Assembly (NCBI GenBank): GCA_020543525.1
Contig: JAHYIO010000008.1
Coordinates: forward strand, 372,001-436,000
Direction of reading: 5' to 3'
Length of the DNA stretch: 64,000 bases
Origin: Coriolopsis trogii
Taxonomy: Eukaryota > Basidiomycota > Agaricomycetes > Polyporales > Polyporaceae
The translations under genes and the position numbers were made by a program. Positions 33,299 to 46,644 of this stretch are shown here, piece after piece. The notes beneath the pieces were generated by a model. That model made no database searches, was not told where the DNA came from, and worked only from the letters and a program-made list of their open reading frames with translations. The number at the start of each line of letters is the position of its first letter. Position 1 is the first letter of the stretch.

Positions 33299-34797
33299 AT
33301 GTCGACGGCAGCGTTGACGTGTGCACGGGCGGCGCGCAGAGCTGCGCTACCACGCCACCTGTCCCGGAGCATTACTACTGAAGCCACCGGATCCTCTCTG
33401 CCCGCCGACGGGCCTGTGTTTGCACCCAGAGGAAGGCCCCCAAGAAGCAGGAGGCTCGAGTCTGTCCAGAGCGTAAAAGAATACAAGGGCAAGTCCGTCT
33501 ACGTACGCTCCTGGGACGCGATCAAGAACATGCCCGAGTTCTTCGCGATGCTGAGAGGGGTTGAGAAGAAGTTTGGACGTGTGCGGGAGTTCCGGATAGG
33601 CAGGGTGAGTCTCTCTAACTTCCTCAATCACTCTGCTCCTGGTCCTGCGCACCCTCGTCTGAGCATCCTTGTACACCACGCACTCTGCATGCTCCACTTT
33701 ACACCTCGCCGCGGACCCTCATCTCGTCATACCTGCTGAACGCGATCATACAGGACGCAGACATCTCTACCTCGTATCCACAATTCTTCGTTCTCGAATT
33801 CGCCGAAGACGAGGCCTTTGAACGCGTAGCGAAAAGTGGTGTGAACATCAAAGTCGAGGTGCCTGTCATCAACACAAACCAGCCGGGGGGGATCGGTCTC
33901 GCGGAACTCCAGGGTCTACTAGACTCGCAAGACCGTGACCCCGCACTAGACACCTCTGGGCTATACGGCGCAGCTATCCCTACTTTGTCCGCGACGACGG
34001 AAGCCTCGGAGGAGCGTCAGACCAAGGTCGTCGAGCTCATCGTACAGCCTGCCAGTACGTCCTTCCGTGCATGCCCCATCCACTGGTCCCATTCCCCCTA
34101 GGCCGTTTATCTCCCGTACTCAACTCTAATGATTGGACGTGCAGAAACCGGCATGATCGAGGCCCGCCAACAACGCGACCCGCGACGCAACCTAGGTTTC
34201 GGGGTCAGGTTCCACCAGTGGGGCGGCTTCTACCAGCCCGAAGGCCCCGACGCACGCCCTGTCTCTTACCACATGACCCGCACGCTCGAAAAGTGGGCCC
34301 CCCTCGCGCATGCGCGCCCGAGCGGGGCCTCTGCGCAAGCGGCCCCGGCAGCGGAGGATAGAAGCACCAGTCATGAAAATGCTCCGTGGACCGAGTTTGC
34401 TTCTACATTCTCACAGACCGCGGCGCGCCTCTCGGACGCTGATCCGCTCCGTGAAGCCGAATCTCAGCTTTCAGCAGTGAAGACGAAGGCTACGACAACG
34501 ACGAAGGTAGAGGCCGAGGCGGAACTGCCCGAGATCCCTGAAGAAGTGGTTCAGGCTGCCTCTGCACATGAGGACGAGGCCCTCTCGCCGGCGGAGCCCA
34601 GCGCACCACGTCTGTCCCGGAAGCAGAAGATACTGGAACTTGCGAGGCAGCATGCGCGCACACCGCTGCCCGACGCCGATGAAGCGCCGGCCGTGGAGGA
34701 GAAGGCGAAGACCGAGGAGGAGGCACGCGAGGCTCGGGTGCAGATGAGGACTGTGAGGGAGAGGCTGTTGAGGTTGGTGAGCGGCAAGTGGTCATGA
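33299..34797 (+). CDS. Conserved-looking mitochondrial protein of unknown function
   Basis: Exons 33299-33604, 33754-34054 and 34145-34797 give 419 residues. The N-terminus (MSTAALTCARAARRAALPRH) is a strong mitochondrial presequence. The first domain contains KSVYVRSWDAIKNMPEFFAM and FGRVREFRIGRDADI, the second FFVLEFAEDEAFERVAKSG and IKVEVPVINTNQPGG. The third exon has SYHMTRTLEKWAPLAHARP, then a long Ala/Glu-rich low-complexity tail ending in basic helices (VRERLLRLVSGKWS). I recall similar organisation in uncharacterised basidiomycete mitochondrial proteins, possibly ribosome-associated, but no domain supports a definite role. Confidence 0.7.
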
Positions 34798-34899
34798 CAC
34801 GTCCGTCGGAGGAGCTGTCTGGGAAGACGACGTATGCTACAATACCGTTTGGTCGTTGCTAATGACGCTATCTAAGACATTCAGGCGTGCAGCGCGTCC

Positions 34900-36400
34900 C
34901 TGCTCCAGAGACCCGACTGTCGGGGCTGGACTCTCAGCAGGCATGGAATCATCGTGTACATCCAGGAAGATCAGTGTGAGAGGATATAAGGCTCTGCAGG
35001 TATGGGCGATACGAGGATAGCTTTTCGCCGCTGCAGCATAGATGTTGCATGGTGAAGAACTACGCCTCGCGTTGCCATTCTCAGCGCTCCTCCACATAGT
35101 CACAAGTCAGCGGGATTGGGCATCGGCGCAGTCCAACTTATCCTTCACACGCACAGCTACTGAGGGAGGGAACAAAGTTATATTCGGGGAGAACGCCAAT
35201 TGGCGTTGCGCGTCGAATCAATTATCAGAGTCAAGTGACTCAAGACACCAGGCGGAAATCCGCGGACAGCGGCAGAGGATGAAGGCCTCGGAACACTCAT
35301 TCCAGTGCAGCCTCGCATCGTCTGACGACCGGTTCGGAGGGCACGGATCTAGACATATGGGGTGCTGGTGGTCAGTAGACATCTTTGAACTGAGAATCGG
35401 GCTAGCCATACTGACTTGTATGCAAAATTGTTCAATTTGGCATCCAAAGCCGAACCTAAACTTGTGTTGAACGTTCTCATGATACTGCCACAGTCGGCCT
35501 GGGGATACTTATCCCCTAGGAGTCGTCCGCGGAGCATCAGAGGCAACGCCCGCGTGTCGTCGTACGACGGTAACGCGGTGAACCTGATCAAGACCATCAA
35601 TAAGGATGTCATGAGCGCAATGCGGGTCGAGCAAAAAGAAAAGACTACGTACGAGGGATGACTCTCACATCCTGCTACATCGCCCGCTTTGACCCTATCA
35701 CGCGCAGTCCATAGTGAACGGCGCCCCTCACCGCGGCAACGTCGTCGCCCACGGCTACCAGCAGCATTAGAACTTGCTGCTGCGAGCAGGTCACAACTAG
35801 AACATAGACAGTTGGATTGGGGCTGCGATCAAACAGAGGTAAAGGGGCAACGTACGAGTCATTCCATAGGTTTCTGGGTTATCCTCCGACCATCCTTATT
35901 CGCGAGGAGATGGTGGTCGGAGTCCAGTGGGGAAGCGACTCCATACCGAGCAGTCAGGTATTTATACACGGCGACTAGACGCACATACTATCAGGTCTGG
36001 CCTGGCGACCCAGCTAAAATCAGGTCAGCAGTGGACAGAACGGCATCTTGACGCGGGCCGTGGGCTCGACAGAGAAATAGGGTGACGGTCCTCGTGTAGA
36101 AGCGCGTTGCCTGCAATCGTACAAGATCAGCGTGGGATGAGTCAAGGGTGGGTAGGGAACGCATCCTGGATTAGGTCAGAAGCGACGAACCTTCCCGCCG
36201 GGACTAAGCTCACATTCATTGACCTGAGTCGATGATGCTGAAATCGTTGCACTTGACCGTTCTTGGCAACCGTCCAGGTCCACTCAACATACTAGCGGGT
36301 GGCAGTGCCGCTGGCCGGCCAGTAACGGGCCGAAGACCAGACTGGGCGCCACAGCTTTTGCCGCCGCGAGCTCTTGCACTCCACCATCATGTAAGTTCCT
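34900..36400 (-). pseudogene. Possible decayed DUF6534-type gene
   Basis: On the minus strand near 36340 a segment reads AAKAVAPSLVFGPLLAGQ, resembling the N-terminus of DUF6534 proteins. Lower down, isolated stretches (for example MTSLLMVLIRFTALP near 35600 and TFNTSLGSALDAKLNNFAY near 35470) could be remnants of helices and a loop. No continuous spliced frame can be built, and stops are frequent. Apart from this the interval holds no recognisable gene. The call is weak. Confidence 0.22.
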
Positions 36401-36489
36401 TGCGTCTGCTTGCTTTCGAGTTCGATTATCGAAAGCGCATGAAAGGTTGAAGCTTATGACGATAATTTTAGAGGCGAACAATATGTAAC

Positions 36490-38909
36490 ATGCCCTTCAA
36501 AAGGCCAGCTCCCATACCTACGCAGTCAGGCTCGCCGTCGGGGTCTTCCTCCTTCCACCAACGTCCTACCAAGCAGCAGAAATTCTCCGACATGAAGGTG
36601 CTTCCTGACATTTGCGTCTACATAGTCCAGGCGAAACTCGACGACTCTACCATCACAGAACTCTTCGACCTCGCCGAGCGACATACTCGGGGCGCATGCG
36701 AGAATGCCGAGGACGCCGACGTCATCATTACGACAGTGGGGATGCGACGGCGTCTCGAGAGGCACGTCCCTTGGGCTGTAGCGGTGAGTATGTTGCGAGA
36801 CTGGAGGGAAATGGGAGCGTGGTTGTGATATTAGCTTGACAGCGGGATAAAGCAGTTGTTACGCCCCAATGGCTGCGTGACTCTGTCGAGCAGAGTCGGC
36901 CACTCCCATGTGGAGACTATGCAGCCGTGAAGGACCTGCATGATACAACCGTCGAACACTGCCCAGACTGTAACTGCAAACCCTGCTCGTGCTCAGACGG
37001 TTCCGAGGTACTCACACCGCCTGTCACCCCTCTACTGCAGTCGATTCAACAGTTGCCTTCCCCACCTTCCACTCCCGCCTTTTCCGCGAACATGAACGGC
37101 GGACGAAGAATACCACAAGCTACGATACCAGAAGAGCTTCTTCCGCCAGATCCCCCACTCCGGACTGACCTTGGGAAACTGGACCACACCTCGCGCTACG
37201 CGTGCCAGAGAGCATCGCCTCTCGTTTGTCCCAACCAAGCCCTCGTGCGTGAGCTTGATATCATCAGACAGAGTAGAGCTTTGGAAGGGGAGGAGCGGAG
37301 CGCTCTGAGCTATGAACGTGCGCTGTCCGTGATCAAAGGTGTGAATGCATGTCCATTCGCATCGAAGTTGCCGGGCTCATGACAATGCAGCATACCCGCA
37401 CGAGATACGGTCCATGAAGCAAGTCGAGAAATTGCCTTACATAGGGACTAAAATTACCGGCCTTGTACGTCCCTTTTTCCCGTTTCCCAGGTCCCGTTTC
37501 CCAGGTGGTCGAGGCTTACGCGCAAGCCCCCACATCAGGTAGAAGAGTTCCTTGACACAGGCAAGATCACAGAGGCCCGTGGGTCATCTCTCTCTCCCCG
37601 GCATTCTATGCTGTCAGGACTCATACTCATGTTCGCCTTATGCATCGCTGTAGAGACGATCCAGTCCTCCACGCGGTTTTCCGCACTCTGCCTCTTCACT
37701 TCCATTTATGGTATCGGTCCGACCACTGCTCGCAAACTCTACAACCTCGGCCTGCGCTCTCTCGAAGATCTCGAGATTTACTATGGCGTAGAACGCGACG
37801 AGAACGCCTCACCCTCAACCGGAGAGGTGGTTGAGATAGAAGCCAAGGATGACAAACCGGCGTGGATGTACGCCAGACAACAGCAGGAGAAGAGCAGTCA
37901 AAGGAGGAAGCTCGGAGGAGGTGGCGGACGGTATATGTTGGATGAGGGCGACGAAGGGCTTGGAGATAGCTGGATCAGGGTTGCATTGGGTTTGAGGGAG
38001 GACTTCACGAAGAAGTGAGCACGAATGCGACAACTCTCTTGCTTGGCTCCTCATGAGGCTCGTCACCAGAATTCCACGAGACGAAGTGGAAGAAATGGGT
38101 CGCATCGTCATGCAAGAACTTGAAGAATTAGAGCCGGGCTGCGTGTCTACGATCGTCGGAGGGTATGTCCCGGGTTCCTCTCTGTGACATCCAATCTGAC
38201 GTGTCGAAATATTTCTGTATGGCAGATATCGACGCGGAAAAGCAGAAAGCAACGACGTCGACATCGTCTTTACTCATCCGGACGCAGAGAAGGTGAAGGG
38301 GCTATGCAAGCGACTAGTGCACAAACTACACGGGCGTGGTATGGTCTCGCATGTCATGCGTATGTTCACCGTCCCCAATCGCTCATCCGTACCGAGTCCT
38401 GACTATGGGGTCGTACCCATTCAGATTTATCTGGCTTCCACAGCCACGACCCGCTCCGGACGCATCACTGGGACTCGCTCGAGAAGGCGCTGACCGTATT
38501 TGTCCTCCCCCAATCGTCCCCGCTCCATACCGGTACCCGCAGGAGACTTGACCTCATCTTTGCTCCGCCAGAAGTATACTGGACGGCGGTCATCGGATGG
38601 TGCGTTGCTTGAGAATCACATCTGCTAGCATCACTGAACGCGTGCGTGCCACAGGACGGGCTCCATCATGTTCCAACGAGACTTACGGCTGTGGGCAAAG
38701 GAGAAAATGGCGATGAGGTTCGACAGCTCGGGCATGTACGTGCGCTTTCTCTTTCTCTTTCGTTTTACTCCCCCTTTGCTCAGTACTTAGGAATCAACAG
38801 AACGCGTCGCTACGATTCCAAGGAGTTATATCCAAAGACAGAGAAGGAGGTATTCGACCTCTTTGGCCTGGAATGGGTCGACCCAACTTGGAGAAACGCG
38901 GACCTGTAG
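36490..38909 (+). CDS. Family X DNA polymerase (Pol lambda/Pol4 type) with BRCT domain
   Basis: Ten exons (36490-36783, 36843-37338, 37391-37464, 37539-37578, 37654-38014, 38070-38162, 38226-38359, 38425-38599, 38655-38735, 38801-38909) give 618 residues. Domains in order: a BRCT-like N-terminus (DVIITTVGMRRRLERHVPW, VVTPQWLRDSVEQSRPLP), a Cys/Pro-rich linker, the 8-kDa domain (YERALSVIKAYPHEIRSMKQ, LPYIGTKITGLVEEFL), a helix-hairpin-helix (IYGIGPTTARKLYNLG) and the palm with GGYRRGKAESNDVDIVFTHP. DVD supplies two catalytic Asp and RRLDLIF the third. The thumb carries ITRRYDSKELYPKTEKEVF and LGLEWVDP-type ends. The enzyme fills short gaps in base-excision repair and end joining in the nucleus. 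All key residues are present. Confidence 0.93.
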
Positions 38910-41235
38910 TGCGACGAACGCTTTTGAAGTGATCCAGGCTGAACTGAACATTATTCTTATGTATGCCTTGATTTCCACTTGAGTTCAAGTTCTGGATGCC
39001 TTGGTGTAAGACTATTCATGGACTTGAATGCAAGCTCTTGCCACACTATGTCCTCCGAGAGCCTGCATGTAATACCTGGAGAATCCGGGATGAAGAATCC
39101 GGGTATATAGTGGATCGTATAGCCTCCTTGGATTCGTGCGAAAATGTGGCAGACATCAGCGCTTGTTCATCGACAGACTATCTTCCGGCCACCATCTCCT
39201 CCACGCGGTATCTCTGACCCCGTTTTCTATAAGCATCGCGTTCGATCCTGACTCGTATTGGCTCACGAACCGGGCAAGAACCTGGGTATGGTCGCGGTCA
39301 TGAAGCGTTCGGACATGTTCGACAGCGGACTCGGAGGGTCTTGAACACCGAAGTGGTTGAGGCGACTCGGACGTTGAGGGTTTGTCGCTTCGTCGCTACG
39401 GACTATCACATCCTTCGGCAGTACAGGGTGCCGGCGTCATCTAATGTCATCCTATAAAGGCGTTGTGGCTGTTTGATACATCCCCTATCACGGGGAGTGC
39501 ACCTTATTCCATCATTGTAGTGACCGTTTGGACAGCATTATGCTTTTTGCTGCCACCGAATGCATACACGAACGTTGCATTCTCTGGCATCATCCGATGT
39601 ACGCAACTGCTTCCATCTCACCGGATGTCACTAACGACGTTGCACGCTACTAGTCAAATACAATACCCACTGCGATCTGACCAGCCGCACGGGGATCTAT
39701 CAAAGTCAACGCTAGAACTTGAACTGAAGTCACTGCTGGTCCCACGACGCTCGTCCGGGGGAGACCTCACACTCTACTGGTGAGTGTTGGAAATTGAATC
39801 AGGAGTCACTGGACGAGCATACCGTCGAGTATACAATCTGACCCAGTATAGTATGCAGCAAACCCTCGCGGTCGGTGGCATGTGCAGCACCGCCGTGTAC
39901 TTCTTTGAAGCGATGGCGTTCCAATCTTCGGTGGCGCAAATTGCAGACATGATACCGCAGAGCTGCGTCACTGTGGACGTTGTTAGCATTGGAAGAGCGA
40001 CTGGCAAAATTATGGCCGCGCCTCTTTTGAGCAACTTGGTCACGGTTTCGGCGATAGCACAAGAGAGCTCGCAATATTCGCGCGCTCCTCGTGATAGCCA
40101 TCTTCGGAATCGTCAGCGGACTTGTCTGGACGAGACCGATCATGTGTCAGAATGTGAGTTTGGCGCGTTCACTGACGGGAAGGTGTCAGACCGCGTCTGA
40201 AAGGCTATCCCAGATTATTATGGCTGTCTACAAATGGTCAATTGAACGGGCTCACGTCGGAACAGGGCCTTGGGCGTTGGCACCGGTCATCATCGGATGG
40301 CATGAGCGTTCACTGACCAAGTTCTACTAGGCTCTCAGGCAGAACCTTGGCCCGCCCATTCCAACACTACATCCTTCAGGTATGCTTCAAACCGAGTGAG
40401 AGCGAAGGCTGATAGGTCATACACGTAGGTCGCTCCCGATGTAGCCCGTCAACCCGCGTGTCGCCGGAATCTCACTCTAGGATATTTACAAAGTCCATTG
40501 GTCGGAGCATTGGACGACCCGTTGATGGATCTCGGAGATGCGTAGCAAAATAGAGGCGGTACGTGCACAGGATCTACAGAACATGTAGCTTCCTGACTCG
40601 GGCTTAGGTGCAGGAAAGCGGGATTGCTACTGGTTCTTATGAAATTAATGAGTTGCCTCTCCGGCTATGACATCCGTATTTTCCCCCTGGACGCTGGCCG
40701 GTCCTCCTGATCCAATTGTGTTGCTCAGTACGACTTATCAAAGGGAGCCGTAAATGGCCAGAATATGATCATGCACGTCTGATCCACAGTGAGTGGCCCG
40801 TCATTCAGGCATAGTCACGTTCACGATACAAATCACAGCGCTTTGTCGCAACCGATCGTCGCCGCGCCACAGGCCCAGATTGAGCTTCCGGTTTCAGCAC
40901 GCAGGCGTTGTCCAGCTCCAGTGAGGCCAATCCCACCCCAAACCTTGACGGTCATTGGGCTCAAGGTGTGTGATTCTACGCTGGTAGACGCACGCTTGGG
41001 AGATTCTACACTGACAGCGGTGCTATCAAGGCGAAGTCACCTTGTTTATTCTGACATTGCGCGCCGACAACGACCCAAGCATATAACCTGCGCTCTGCTA
41101 GTATGTCCTCACATTCATCCTTGACCCTCCAGCCTTGCACCCTACAGGGTACTCCCCCGCCCTGTATCTTTTTCCTGATTCGTCTCTTCCCTGTCTAGTC
41201 TAAGACCTTACGACCGTTCATTCGTGGCTCTCCCT
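38910..41235. other. 2.3-kb region without a supported gene
   Basis: Plus-strand ORFs around 39463-39783 and 39784-40200 contain hydrophobic stretches (for example SIIVVTVWTALCFLLPP, and RALLVIAIFGIVSGLVW in another frame near 40090) that hint at an old membrane-protein gene. No family motif or consistent splicing was found, and stops separate the pieces. A further ORF at 40789-41124 is unrecognised. Confidence 0.4.
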
Positions 41236-42423
41236 ATGACTCGATTGCATTGGAAACACATCTATGCGCTGGGTCGGGAGCATAGGCCCACAACCTGGGG
41301 TTGGCTACCATGGGCTGGGTTGATTTCGTTGGGATTCAACATCTACTGGCTCGTTTACACGCTCAAGAACAGACCAATATTGACCCCTGTGGATAGATTT
41401 GCTCCTCTGTGAGTGATACCTCGGTCCGACCTCGATCGAGGTTCGTGCTGATGAACCCTCTCCAGACATTATGAACCCTTAGTAAAGGAGAGAATCCTCA
41501 GAGACACGACGGTTCTGGAGAATCCGAGAGGGAATGTGATCGCCACAAGCTTCTTCACCGATGAATTCGCGACAGCTGTCGCAACCCTCGGTTACTCGCT
41601 CGACCGAGTCAACACAACCGCACGCCGCGTCGCCCTCTATATCCCAGAACAAGTCTCCCCGCGGGGCCTATGCATCGCCACCGCAACCGGGCTTGAACCG
41701 CACCCTGTAAAACGCGTCGAACCACCCGACGGCGGGGAAGGCGTCTGGTACCACTTCATCGACCAGTACACCAAGCTCCGACTCTGGGAGCTCGGGGAGA
41801 GCCTCGGCGCAGAAGCGGTCGTCTACCTCGACGCCGACATGCTCGCCATGCGCAACTTTGACGAGCTCTTCTCTCTCCCGTACGGCTTCGCGGCGACCCC
41901 GGACGTCTACCCGAAGCGGCCCGGGTTCGCGCTCCAGTTCAACGCGGGGATGCTGTTCGTGCGCCCGGACGCGGCGCTCTTCCGGGACATGATGCACAAG
42001 ATTGCGACGGCGCCGTACGGACACGTCGACGCCGAGCAGGGCTTCCTGAACGCGTTCTACGCAAAGGACGTCGTCCGGCTCCCGTACCACTACAACGCGA
42101 ACCTCGCGATCAAGCTCCGGAACCGCAAGGTGTGGGACGGGATCGGGGACGAGATCCGGATCGTCCACCATACTGTTGTGAAGCCGTTCACGAGGGACAA
42201 CAAGTCTTACGGGCTCGTTCCGATGCGCGAGCTCGTCGCCAACGCGCGGAGAAGGGCGCACGAGAACGGAGGGGCGTTCGCGGAGGAGATGGAGATTTGG
42301 GCGCAGATGTGGCAGGATGCGTATGCAACGCATGGGCGGAAACTCGAGGATTGTATGATGCTCTCGGATAAGCCAAGTGTTCCCTATCCCCACCCGAGCT
42401 CGATACCCCATGTCGCCCACTAG
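41236..42423 (+). CDS. Glycosyltransferase family 8 (glycogenin-like), type II membrane protein
   Basis: Exons 41236-41408 and 41466-42423 give 376 residues. A single N-terminal hydrophobic helix (GWLPWAGLISLGFNIYWLVY) after a short basic cytoplasmic end predicts a Golgi type II anchor. The catalytic domain shows ATSFFTDEFATAVATLGYSL, the acceptor/sugar strand YTKLRLWELGE, the DxD metal site EAVVYLDADMLAMRNFDELF and FNAGMLFVRP, followed by GHVDAEQGFLNAFY and a late histidine pair (IRIVHHTVVKPF). By family it transfers a sugar from a nucleotide sugar with retention of configuration; the acceptor is unknown. The second exon is much more GC-rich than its surroundings, with strong C/G at third positions, as often seen in highly expressed genes. 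Confidence 0.88.
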
Positions 42424-42840
42424 AGTGGTGACCCAACTGCTTTGGATATTGTTGTATAGCGTGACATGAGACACACCCGCGGTATTGTATCTTAGCTTTC
42501 ATTCCGGTAATATCGAGGAGTAGCTTTGTAACTCTGCAGGATACCATGAACTAGCACACGGTCAAATACTGGAGACGCACAGGTCGTCTCTTGAGCCTCA
42601 ACAGGCATTTCCCCCCCTTTAGTAGAGCTGTATAATAAGTGCTATGGTATATGGTAGTGCGCGGAGAGAAACGGATAGCAAGTGCCGTACATGGAGCCAA
42701 AGGGACTCCACCACCAAAACATCCACATGTGCACACGATGGGGTTGGGCATCGTAGGAGTATGGGAAACATAACATATGGTGAGGGTTACGCAAGAAGGA
42801 TGAGAACTAGATGATGTATAATAGACACCGAATCCCGTAT

Positions 42841-43907
42841 TTAGCTCGGAAGGGCTGTCTGTAACCTCTGTCTATGGCTGCAAACGACCTTGTGACGCTG
42901 CCAATCCTGAGCCATGGGATCGTGTCTTAGTATGAATGCCCAACCTCGATCTCAGACGGCACTCACATTCTTCTGACAGGTCCGGCTACAATAGCTCGCC
43001 TCGTCCTCGCCCGCGCAGGTTCCGGTACAGCGTCTCAGCTGCCTAGCCTTCATTGTGCGGAAAGCGCACAACGGGTACGCGCAGGTGTACCGAGCGGGGG
43101 CGAGGCTCACCTTCTCCAACACGCGCTGACGGAGGTCGTAGGCCTTCCACAGCGCCTTGAACTCCCCGAAGCGAGCGCACTGACGCGGATCACGACCGTG
43201 CGTGACTGCGAGCTCGAGGACGACTTCCGCGATGTCGAACGCCCCTGGGAAGCGGTGGCCGTGATTGACGGCTGCGTTTGCGTCGCAAGCTGCGTGGTGG
43301 AGGTCACTGTCCTCCATGTACGCGGCCAGCGTCCCGGCGGAGTCCTTTCGGCGGTAGATGAGGAGATATACGAGCGCGGCAATGGCGTGGGCCTGTGCAT
43401 GGAGCTTAACGGTCATCTGCAGTGGCTTTCGTTGTTTGGCATAGTCGTGGCGCATGAGCACGATGTCCGTGAACATGAGGGCATTCCGTGGCTCAAACGG
43501 AGCCGCGCAACCCGTTGCAAATCTAAGACAAAAACGTACGGCGCCGAGTCAAGCTTTGATCAGCACCGGGAGCGTAAGAAGACACACCTGATAGCGAGCT
43601 CGAGGATGCCGCCAGCGTCGGTCGCGGCTTGTTTGACGACCATATCCGTGGGCACGTTTGTGATGAAGTGAGCGTTCCCAACTGGACAGGGGCGACAGTC
43701 CGAGGAGCACTCGTAGACGTCGTGTATTGCATCGCGTTGAAACGCCATGTAGCTTTCCAGGTTCTCGACGGGAGGCGGAAGGACGTGAGGATGACAACAA
43801 TCGAGCCGCCATCCGGTGTCTGTCGAGCAGCCCCTGTATGTGGAGACGTTGGACTCGCATGAAGGTATTGAGTCAGGAGAGGTAACTGAGTCAGTCTGAG
43901 ATGACAT
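42841..43907 (-). CDS. MYND zinc-finger protein
   Basis: Exons 43907-43588, 43522-42967 and 42906-42841 give 313 residues. The C-terminus forms a MYND finger: CAYPLC, then a CTGTC turn, YCSRTCQKNDWQRHKVVC with the C-x7-H-x3-C ending completed only after splicing of the last intron (42907-42966). The N-terminal 250 residues are mostly helical (MVVKQAATDAGGILELAIR, AHAIAALVYLLIYRRKDSAG) and contain Cys pairs; they resemble the armadillo-like body common to agaricomycete MYND proteins. MYND fingers bind proline-rich peptides in partner proteins. No SET domain is present, so methyltransferase activity is unlikely. Confidence 0.85.
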
Positions 43908-45238
43908 CTAGTATAAGTGCCACGAATGAACAGAAGAACAAATGAATGAATCAGTGATTGAATGACGAGTGGGTGGATGGTTCAGGGTCAGTTGTTAGGG
44001 TATACAGGCATTCAATACAAGAATAGGAGAGACTGTTGAGGTCGACGTGATCCAAATGAAAAGAAACCGAACCCCGGAGTCGATCCGTCCCTGCGGCTTT
44101 CTCGGCCCGCTCCAGCCACAGCCACGCTTCACGAACTTGTACTACTTACTCCCCATCGCAGGCTGCTGTTCACGCGGAATGCACAGAATCTCCCTGTCGT
44201 GAATCACTTGGGAGACAGCTAGAACTTCAACAAGATCACATTGACCAACCACATACACACTCATCTCCTATCACTACGGAAGCCAGCTCGCCGGAACCCT
44301 CGCTCCGTCTGTACCGCCGCTCCGCTAGCTCGAGCGGCACACAAACAGGAACAGGAAAGGAGGGGAAAGGGGTGCTGAGGGATGTCCTGGGGTACTTAAT
44401 TTGATTTATTGCCTTATCGGCGCGTGAGACCCGGCACTCCAAGGTCTCGGTCTCGGTGTCGATAACGACGTTGAGTATACTGTGCCTATCCAGAGTTGGA
44501 TGAGGACTTCTCCAGGCTGTAGGACGCAGACGTCGGCCAGGTGCCATGGTCGACGTCGGCCCAGTTCTTGACCAGCCTTGGGGTTGACTTCTGATGTACC
44601 TGCTCGTGCTGAGCTGGATTTGTATTACAATGTTCGCGCAAATGGCGCATTCTGTGACACGGACTCACGTCAAACACGGCGAATCGACAACATGGCAGCA
44701 GTAGCAAATACTCACAAAACGCCATGAAAAGCTCGCTTGCAGAGCTCTCTCATCGTACAGCGCGACATCGCGACCGCACATCTGAGCGTCAACGAAGTCA
44801 GACGTTGGACACGGGGGCGAACACTGGGGAACCTACGGCATCACATCCCTGGGTTCGCTCGCGCGACAGCTTGACGAAGGCGCACGAGTCCATTGAGAAG
44901 CTGGCAGACGAAGGCTCGACTATTATATACCCCATCCAGGGCACGGGTCACACGGTGGGATATTGACCAGACGCTCTTGGTGCTGCGGTAGGAAAGACAG
45001 GCACGAGGCAAAGAAGAGGCTCTTTTCGACACCTGTACGCTGCAACAGCCAATCGTCCCCATCAGTGTGGGACTATGGCAAGATGAGATCGTCTCGGACC
45101 GGGGCTCTTCGCGGTGACACTCAGTTGTGGGCTGTCAGGGCAAAACATGATCCGATAGCTTGCACAATGGTCCAGAAGTACAAACAACATACGACAACCT
45201 GTACATGGTTCCTAGGACGATAAAAACCGACGCGTTCA
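43908..45238. other. Region with weak minus-strand ORFs
   Basis: Two unrecognised minus-strand ORFs (44547-44236 with VVIDTETETLECRVSRADKA, and 44725-44486) could belong to one small spliced gene, but no convincing junction was found. The rest, up to the carrier gene, shows no coding signal. Confidence 0.4.
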
Positions 45239-46644
45239 CTATGGCCGTCTAGTATACAAGCGAATGACGGCCCGCTCGATCCTGGGTAGACGCTGTCAGT
45301 CTAGAAGCACGCTCATCCCGAAGGCCGACAAGCGACGCACCTCTGTTTGACCAGCATCGTCACGCCTTGATTTACAAAGCCCTTCAAAATCTGAACGCCA
45401 AGGGCCTGATAGAGTCCGCTCCATCCCTCCTTTCGCAATGCGGCCAACCAGACATCTGTCATAGTGGCTGAAGGCATGTTCTCCTTGTCGCCAGCAGCCC
45501 GCGAGCGGGCCGCCTGTACTCGCACTTTCGCAAGGAGAAGTGGGTATAAAATAGTGACGGCGAGCGCGTTGGCGGACGCCCCGCTCAAGAATGTACTGAT
45601 AGACGACTGAGTGCCCGCCTTCGAGGATGCGGGCCTGAGCCGGAGTCTGCTGAGCAGTTGGAAGAGGAGAAGTGTGAGCGCAGGAGTGAGACATAGTGGA
45701 AGAGTAGGTTGGAAGCCTATACCGTGTCAGCGACGCATGTAACAAGCAACATGTGGAAGGCGACGCACCTGCCCAAAAGCCTGACAGCCCTTCTTCAGAG
45801 TATATGCGTCGCACGACTTCTGTAAAACTCTGTCCAGGCCTTTCGGGTGCGTTTCCGCGTTCCGCGTACTCTTTGCGAGCTGACGCTGTCGAACCCGATC
45901 GGCTCCTGGTACCGTCGTCATCATCATCGTCGCTTCCTGTTTGTAGGCGCACGGTGACGACGCTAAGAGGTGTTGATACCGCGCGGCTGGCGACACCAGC
46001 CACGAAACCGACGGCTAGTTCGGTTGGGACGTCTAGTAATACTGGCTTGGTGGAAGCCGTGAAGGCGTGTTTGAGGGCTTGGAGTAGTGGGGTATTAGAT
46101 GACGCGCGTCTTCGGGCCACCAGAGAATGCAGGAGTGTATAGAAGTAGAAGTATAGAAAACTGTAGATCCAACACGTTAGTCGTCCGTTCAATGGTTCAT
46201 TACCACAGTATTCTGCAAGTAAAAAGGCCAGCTCACACGACCGACTGACCAACCAAGGTTGGTAGACGGCCGGTACAGGCTTGTAGGCAGACAGCAGAAA
46301 GCTCTGCTCTACGGCTATGGGAATGTATGGAGGGGGTAATGATCGCCGCAGGCGGATTGTCCAAGGGTTTGTCCTCGCAATAACAGAGACACGGCTGATA
46401 CTTACTTTGAGATGATCGTCGACGCCGTATCCGCTCCAAGACCATCATACAGTCCTGACAAGCCCTCCGTGCGTAAAATATGTTTGAGAAGTCGAATAGC
46501 TCCCCGAACACCTCGCAGCTGTCTGGAGTTCGTGGTTTGCAGCTTCGTGGCCACCAAGTCGAGAGGATAAGATACCGCGTTCGCTGTCGCACTACCGAGC
46601 GCGCCTGAGCATGCTTGTACGAGCGGGGGCAGAGCAGAGGTCAT
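45239..46644 (-). CDS. Mitochondrial-carrier-family protein, PMP47/ANT1-like peroxisomal adenine nucleotide carrier
   Basis: Exons 46644-46406, 46160-45769, 45716-45341 and 45281-45239 give 349 residues. Three carrier repeats are visible, each with its signature: YPLDLVATKLQ followed by GLSGLYDGLG, TPLSVVTVRLQ followed by EEGLSGFWAG, and YPLLLAKVRVQ followed by EGWSGLYQALG. Helices include SALPPLVQACSGALGSATAN, LAVGFVAGVASRAVSTPLS and FLSGASANALAVTILYPLLL. The first repeat resembles the peroxisomal PMP47/SLC25A17 group, which exchanges ATP or cofactors across the peroxisomal membrane. An acidic run of six Asp lies in the second loop. The first intron is 245 nt, longer than usual. The gene is divergent from the 3-hydroxyacyl-CoA dehydrogenase gene. 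Confidence 0.88.

Noticed and set aside
41668..42474. 268-codon minus-strand ORF with Val/Arg-rich sequence
   Set aside because: It is antisense to the GC-rich second exon of the GT8 gene, which has an intact DxD motif; third-position GC explains the open antisense frame.
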